Assembly: GCA_023336205.1 (NCBI GenBank)
Contig: JALQCR010000034.1
Span: forward strand, 1-64,000
From: Pseudanabaena sp. Salubria-1
GTDB lineage: Bacteria; Cyanobacteriota; Cyanobacteriia; Pseudanabaenales; Pseudanabaenaceae
DNA: 64,000 bases
Direction of reading: 5' to 3'
Below, one piece after another: positions 60,642 to 64,000 of this stretch. The translations under genes were made by a program, and so were the position numbers. The stretch's first letter is position 1; each line of letters begins with the position of its first letter. Under the pieces are notes generated by a model. It was not told where the DNA came from. It did not search any database and worked only from the letters and a program-made list of their open reading frames with translations.

Positions 60642-61794
60642 CACTAAACTCCATATATAACTCTTTAAATGCATTAATCACATCAGGCGTCAAGTTCTTT
60701 TCCCGATCGCTATAAAATTTTTGAAACTCAGCGATCGGATCAAAGCGATCATAATCTTTCGGTTCTGGAACCTGTGCGGATTCACTTACGATTAACTTCG
60801 GCTCGACCATCACTGCTTGAGGACAAACTTTTCGCACCCGATCCGCTAGTCCGATGGGCGGTGTATCCACTGCGATCGCAAATTTCAAATAGCCAACATA
60901 ATCGCGATGTGCTTCTAATTGCTCATCAAGCTGATCGATATGACATTCCACTCTTTTGAGTGGTTTCTGGCAAGCAAGTGGCTGAAATTGAACTTTCGCA
61001 GGTCTACCCACTTCCACTTCAATCAAATTAAATCCCTTCTCTTCACCCACTTCGCCAAAATCTACTTGAATTAATGATCCTGCATAATAGGTCGGTGCGG
61101 CATTGGCAATCTGTTGAGGACGATGGATATGACCTAAGCCTACATACTGGCATTCTGAAGGGATTGATTGTCCTGAAAGACTATAGACAGCACCACTATA
61201 AAAGGCAGCCTCTGAGCCTGTAAACTTTGCGCCATCAACGGTCATATGCGCCATCATCACATTCACGGCATCGGTTTTAAATGCAGTAGCGAGATCTTGC
61301 AAAACATAGGTTACTAGGGTTTTATAATCATTGCGTTGTTCTACAGCATCTTTATTCCAAACATCCTCGGCAGCTAATAAGCGCCGCTCTGAAGCAAAAG
61401 GCATCGCGCCGACACAAAGCTTGCCATTAGCAGTATCAATACTAACCACGCCTCCTTCTTCAGCAATTCTCGGTCTACCTAAAGCCCTCACTCCTGCAAG
61501 AGATAGTAAATGCGCAAGACTATCAATCCGATTGGCTGAGTCATGATTTCCTGCGATCGCAACTGAAGGAATACTTAACTGATTAAGCTTATAAAAAAAT
61601 TCATAGGCAATACGTTCTGCCTCAGTTGTGGGATTCGGCACATCAAAAATATCCCCCGCTACAAGTACAGCATCAACTTCAAATTCCTGAGCATATTTGA
61701 GGATTTCTTCTAACGCTAAGGCAATTTCGGGAGTGCGATCGACTCCCTTTAATTTTCTACCCAAATGCCAATCAGAGGTATGAATTAAACGCAT
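60628..61794 (-). CDS. sbcD: SbcD subunit of SbcCD nuclease
   Basis: Mre11-type exonuclease of 388 residues from ATG 61794 (MRLIHTSDWHLGRKL; an in-frame upstream start at 61812 adds six residues). Metal-binding motifs are DWHLGR, VAGDIFD, GNHDSANR, MMAHMTVDG and GLGHIHRPQ. It precedes sbcC with a 14-base overlap, indicating co-translation. It forms the SbcCD nuclease that opens hairpin DNA. Confidence 0.94.
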   Translation of the reverse strand: MRLIHTSDWHLGRKLKGVDRTPEIALALEEILKYAQEFEVDAVLVAGDIFDVPNPTTEAERIAYEFFYKLNQLSIPSVAIAGNHDSANRIDSLAHLLSLAGVRALGRPRIAEEGGVVSIDTANGKLCVGAMPFASERRLLAAEDVWNKDAVEQRNDYKTLVTYVLQDLATAFKTDAVNVMMAHMTVDGAKFTGSEAAFYSGAVYSLSGQSIPSECQYVGLGHIHRPQQIANAAPTYYAGSLIQVDFGEVGEEKGFNLIEVEVGRPAKVQFQPLACQKPLKRVECHIDQLDEQLEAHRDYVGYLKFAIAVDTPPIGLADRVRKVCPQAVMVEPKLIVSESAQVPEPKDYDRFDPIAEFQKFYSDREKNLTPDVINAFKELYMEFSDASN

Positions 61795-61822
61795 ATTTTG
61801 GGTTTCACCCATCAGAACAACT

Positions 61823-61873
61823 TATAAAGCAATATTTTTAGAACGTAAAACATTCCGAGAATATTGCTTTATA
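61823..61873. repeat. Inverted repeat upstream of sbcD
   Basis: TATAAAGCAATATT (61823-61836) and its complement (61860-61873) with a 23-base loop, just upstream of sbcD. It could be a regulatory hairpin or the edge of a repeat. Confidence 0.55.
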
Positions 61874-62566
61874 GATGAGAAATAGCATAAACATGGCGAT
61901 TAGGCAAATTAAGGAATTCTGTAGCACAAGCCATATCCAATCATTTCACCAATGTTAGCGACTTTAACACTTGCATATACTCCCTTCCCAGTGTAAGATT
62001 AGGCAGGTAACTAAAGAAAAAAATGGATCGACTAGAAAGACTGAAAAATAAAGGATTAGATGAAGATGAGTGGCAAAAGTCATGGAACAAGTATCAACAA
62101 CAATACATCAGGAAAAGACTGCAAGCAATCAAATATCTACATGAAGGACAATCTAGAAAAGAAGTAATTGTCAAACTGGGTTGCGCCAGAGAGAGTATAG
62201 CGACTTGGCTAGATATGTATGATGAGGAAGGCTTGAAGGGATTGACAAAATTGGTAAAACGGGAAAAACCACAGAGCTTAAGCAAGGAGCAAAAAGCAGA
62301 AATGAAAGTGATGCTACTAGAGCAGAAGCCAACTACCTACGGTATTGATCGACAGATATGGACAGGAAAGATAATTCAAGAGGTAATTCGCCAGAGATGG
62401 CAAGTGGAACTGAAAGACAGTCGGATCTATGACATTCTCAAAGAGATGGGATTGTCACACCAAAAAGCGCATCGTGACTACGAGAATGCAGACAAAGAGC
62501 AACAGCAGAAGTTTATTGCCACAATTAAAAAAAAACTGCTAGAACTAAAACCTAGAGAAAGGCTAA

Positions 62567-63824
62567 CTGAGATCTTGCACCATTCAAGAAAAGGGGTTGC
62601 AGAAAGAGCAGAAATGTGAAAAAAAGGGCGTAGTAGTAAATTAAATAACGAGCATGGAAAGCATCGTTAAGCACGCCCAAGGGCTAGTGTATAGTCTTCT
62701 GTGTTTGATGCCAAGTGTGTATCAAACAGCAAGTCTCAATGCAATACTAGGACTATTTCTCGAAGCACAAAGGCATCCTTATCCAGAACATACACAGATA
62801 AAATCAGCGAGTGCACTCAGCCGATTTCTCAATCACTATAACTGGTCAACGAGAGCAGTAATTCGGTCAACACGGCAGGCTATTTTGGGACAAATCGCCA
62901 AGCATCGCCCATCGAAACAAGTGCCATTAAAGATACTGATAGACTTGACTACCCTAGAAAAAAGCGGCAAGTTTTTACATTTGAGCAATCCCACCCAAAA
63001 CGAACCAGACCCATGGGTGAGAATACTAAACGGAAAGCGAGGACTACATCTGGTTGTACTGTATCTGGTCTATGGAGAGTGGCGCGTACCATGGAGTTTT
63101 AGAGTATGGCGCGGCAAAGGATACCCCAGTCCCTCTGACTTAGCTTGTAAGTTATTGGGGACAGTACCCAAGCAACTAACCCAAGGCAAGACTGTGATTG
63201 TCCTTGCTGATACTGAGTTTAGTACGGTGAAGTTTTTCAATACTGTCCGCGCCAAGACTTGGCGCATCGTTGTCGGTGTACGCAACAATCGTAAACTTCA
63301 AGATGGCCGTACAGTCAAACAACTTTATCGTCATGGCAAACGTGGACAACAAATTTTGCTAGAAGGGCTAACTCAGCCTTTGACGATCTCTTGGTTTTGG
63401 CTCAAAAGAGCTGATAGTAAACGGGAGTTACGCTTTGTTGTCTCTTCTCATCCTTATTCTGGTGCTTATCTGGTGATGTTAGGTCGTAAGCGTTGGGCGA
63501 TTGAGGGATTCTTCAAAACCATCAAACATCGCTTTGGTTTGCATTGTTTTGGGCAATCTACAAAACTTGGTGTTTATCGTTGGCTTATCCTCTCTCTGCT
63601 TGCTTATCTTTTGGCCCATTGGATTGATCAATGGTCGAGTCCTCCTGTCTTGGACTGGAAAGCTACCTGTGATTTGACACTTTCCGTTTTATTTCCTTCT
63701 GTCCTTTGGTTGAAACTTCTTAGGTATCTCCAAATTAGTGCCGATATTGCTGCTCGTCATGGGTTTGAAATTATTCTCAAACCCATTCCTACTTAACTCT
63801 TTCAGGAATGGTGCAAGATCTCAG
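62567..63824. mobile_element. IS701/IS4-superfamily insertion sequence
   Basis: 1258-bp element with perfect terminal inverted repeats, CTGAGATCTTGCACCATTC at 62567 and its complement ending at 63824. It is flanked by CTAA (62563-62566 and 63825-63828). This 4-bp duplication fits the YTAR preference I recall for IS701. One transposase is present and intact. It is nested in an older IS630-type transposase gene. Confidence 0.88.
62654..63796 (+). CDS. DDE transposase, IS701/IS4-like
   Basis: Protein of 380 residues. LKILIDLTTLEKSG carries the first catalytic Asp (about 98), VIVLADTEFSTVKFF the second, and RWAIEGFFKTIKHRFGL (about 285-300) the Glu in the YREK-like motif. The N-terminal SASALSRFLNHYNWS is a DNA-binding helical region common to cyanobacterial IS701-type proteins. 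The ORF is intact with an ATG start, so the element may be active. The exact IS family is uncertain between IS701 and other IS4-related groups. Confidence 0.88.
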   Translation: MESIVKHAQGLVYSLLCLMPSVYQTASLNAILGLFLEAQRHPYPEHTQIKSASALSRFLNHYNWSTRAVIRSTRQAILGQIAKHRPSKQVPLKILIDLTTLEKSGKFLHLSNPTQNEPDPWVRILNGKRGLHLVVLYLVYGEWRVPWSFRVWRGKGYPSPSDLACKLLGTVPKQLTQGKTVIVLADTEFSTVKFFNTVRAKTWRIVVGVRNNRKLQDGRTVKQLYRHGKRGQQILLEGLTQPLTISWFWLKRADSKRELRFVVSSHPYSGAYLVMLGRKRWAIEGFFKTIKHRFGLHCFGQSTKLGVYRWLILSLLAYLLAHWIDQWSSPPVLDWKATCDLTLSVLFPSVLWLKLLRYLQISADIAARHGFEIILKPIPT

Positions 63825-64000
63825 CTAATCTTTTATGACGAGTTTGCTGTCTATGATCGACCAAGTCTCTACTATGCTTGGGCTGAGCGCAATAGCAACC
63901 CAGAAGTCCCCAGTAATGAGAAGCGAAAACGGAATAAAGTTAATGGGATGATATCAGTCGATGCTGTAACTGGAGAAATCTATCTACAGTTAACCCCCAA

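Larger units (their letters stand above)
62023..64000 (+). pseudogene. IS630-type transposase gene interrupted by another IS
   Basis: The first part (62023-62566) encodes the HTH region: LGCARESIATWLDMYDEEGL, then KEQKAEMKVMLLEQ and YDILKEMGLSHQKAH. It is cut at RERL by an IS701/IS4-like element (62567-63824). The frame resumes after the CTAA target duplication as LIFYDEFAVYDRPSLYYAW, with the first catalytic Asp in FYDEF, and continues to the window edge. The translated tail of 62567-62619 is IS sequence and not part of the protein. Confidence 0.85.

Noticed and set aside
1..64000. tRNA and rRNA genes
   Set aside because: Reading both strands I recognised no cloverleaf with a TTCGANNC loop or rRNA core sequence; a tRNAscan run would settle this.

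Overview
The window looks like chromosomal DNA from a filamentous, Pseudanabaena-like cyanobacterium. The HIP1 octamer GCGATCGC is scattered through almost every gene. Several families are typical of cyanobacteria: DUF928, CHAT-TPR proteins next to haemagglutinin-type exoproteins, a CGLD27/DUF1230 protein, NF038122-type metalloproteases and clustered Uma2 proteins. The genus is an inference from gene content, not a demonstrated placement. The first ~70 bases are homopolymer runs and look like a contig-edge artefact.

Region 1 (120-15330) is a surface and signalling locus. On the minus strand lie three paralogous two-partner-secretion exoproteins (TpsA), a TPR-CHAT caspase-like protein, a DUF928 protein and a CHASE2-GGDEF diguanylate cyclase. 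Their presumed outer-membrane transporter (TpsB) is divergent and split by a one-base frameshift. Region 2 (15397-22270) holds two paralogous secreted micro-proteins ending in or containing Cys-Gly-Trp-Trp, an IS1595/ISXO2-type insertion sequence with clean 8-bp target duplications, and two NF038122-type metalloproteases (one intact, one broken) with Trp-Trp-Gln tandem repeats. Many palindromic repeats separate these genes.

Region 3 (22418-36989) is mostly housekeeping: ComEC (with a degenerate beta-lactamase-like domain), an S9 peptidase, a small 2Fe-2S ferredoxin-like protein, threonine synthase, Uma2, HisD, a CobD-type decarboxylase, QueC, QueD and QueE, CGLD27, an NTF2-like protein and FolC.

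Region 4 (37064-53336) is a defence island built around DNA phosphorothioation. It starts with a PLD-helicase, a 57-residue protein and a Rad50/DndD-like ATPase, tightly coupled. Uma2 and PD-(D/E)XK-like genes follow, then a MNT/HEPN remnant, Dnd-associated protein 4 and a putative phosphorothioate-binding HNH nuclease. An XRE regulator faces a strong palindromic operator/promoter that leads into a small conserved protein and DndC-DndD-DndE. A truncated HNH-type protein, another Uma2 and the Dnd-related methyltransferase close the island. No dndA or dndB is visible, so sulfur is presumably supplied by a desulfurase elsewhere and regulation may be by the XRE protein.

Region 5 (53337-64000) carries an IS630-type element inserted in a palindromic repeat, an inositol-phosphatase-like gene, an SDR, a CCA-adding-type enzyme, SbcC/SbcD, and an IS630-type transposase gene interrupted by an IS701/IS4-like element. 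No CRISPR array, rRNA or tRNA gene was recognised.
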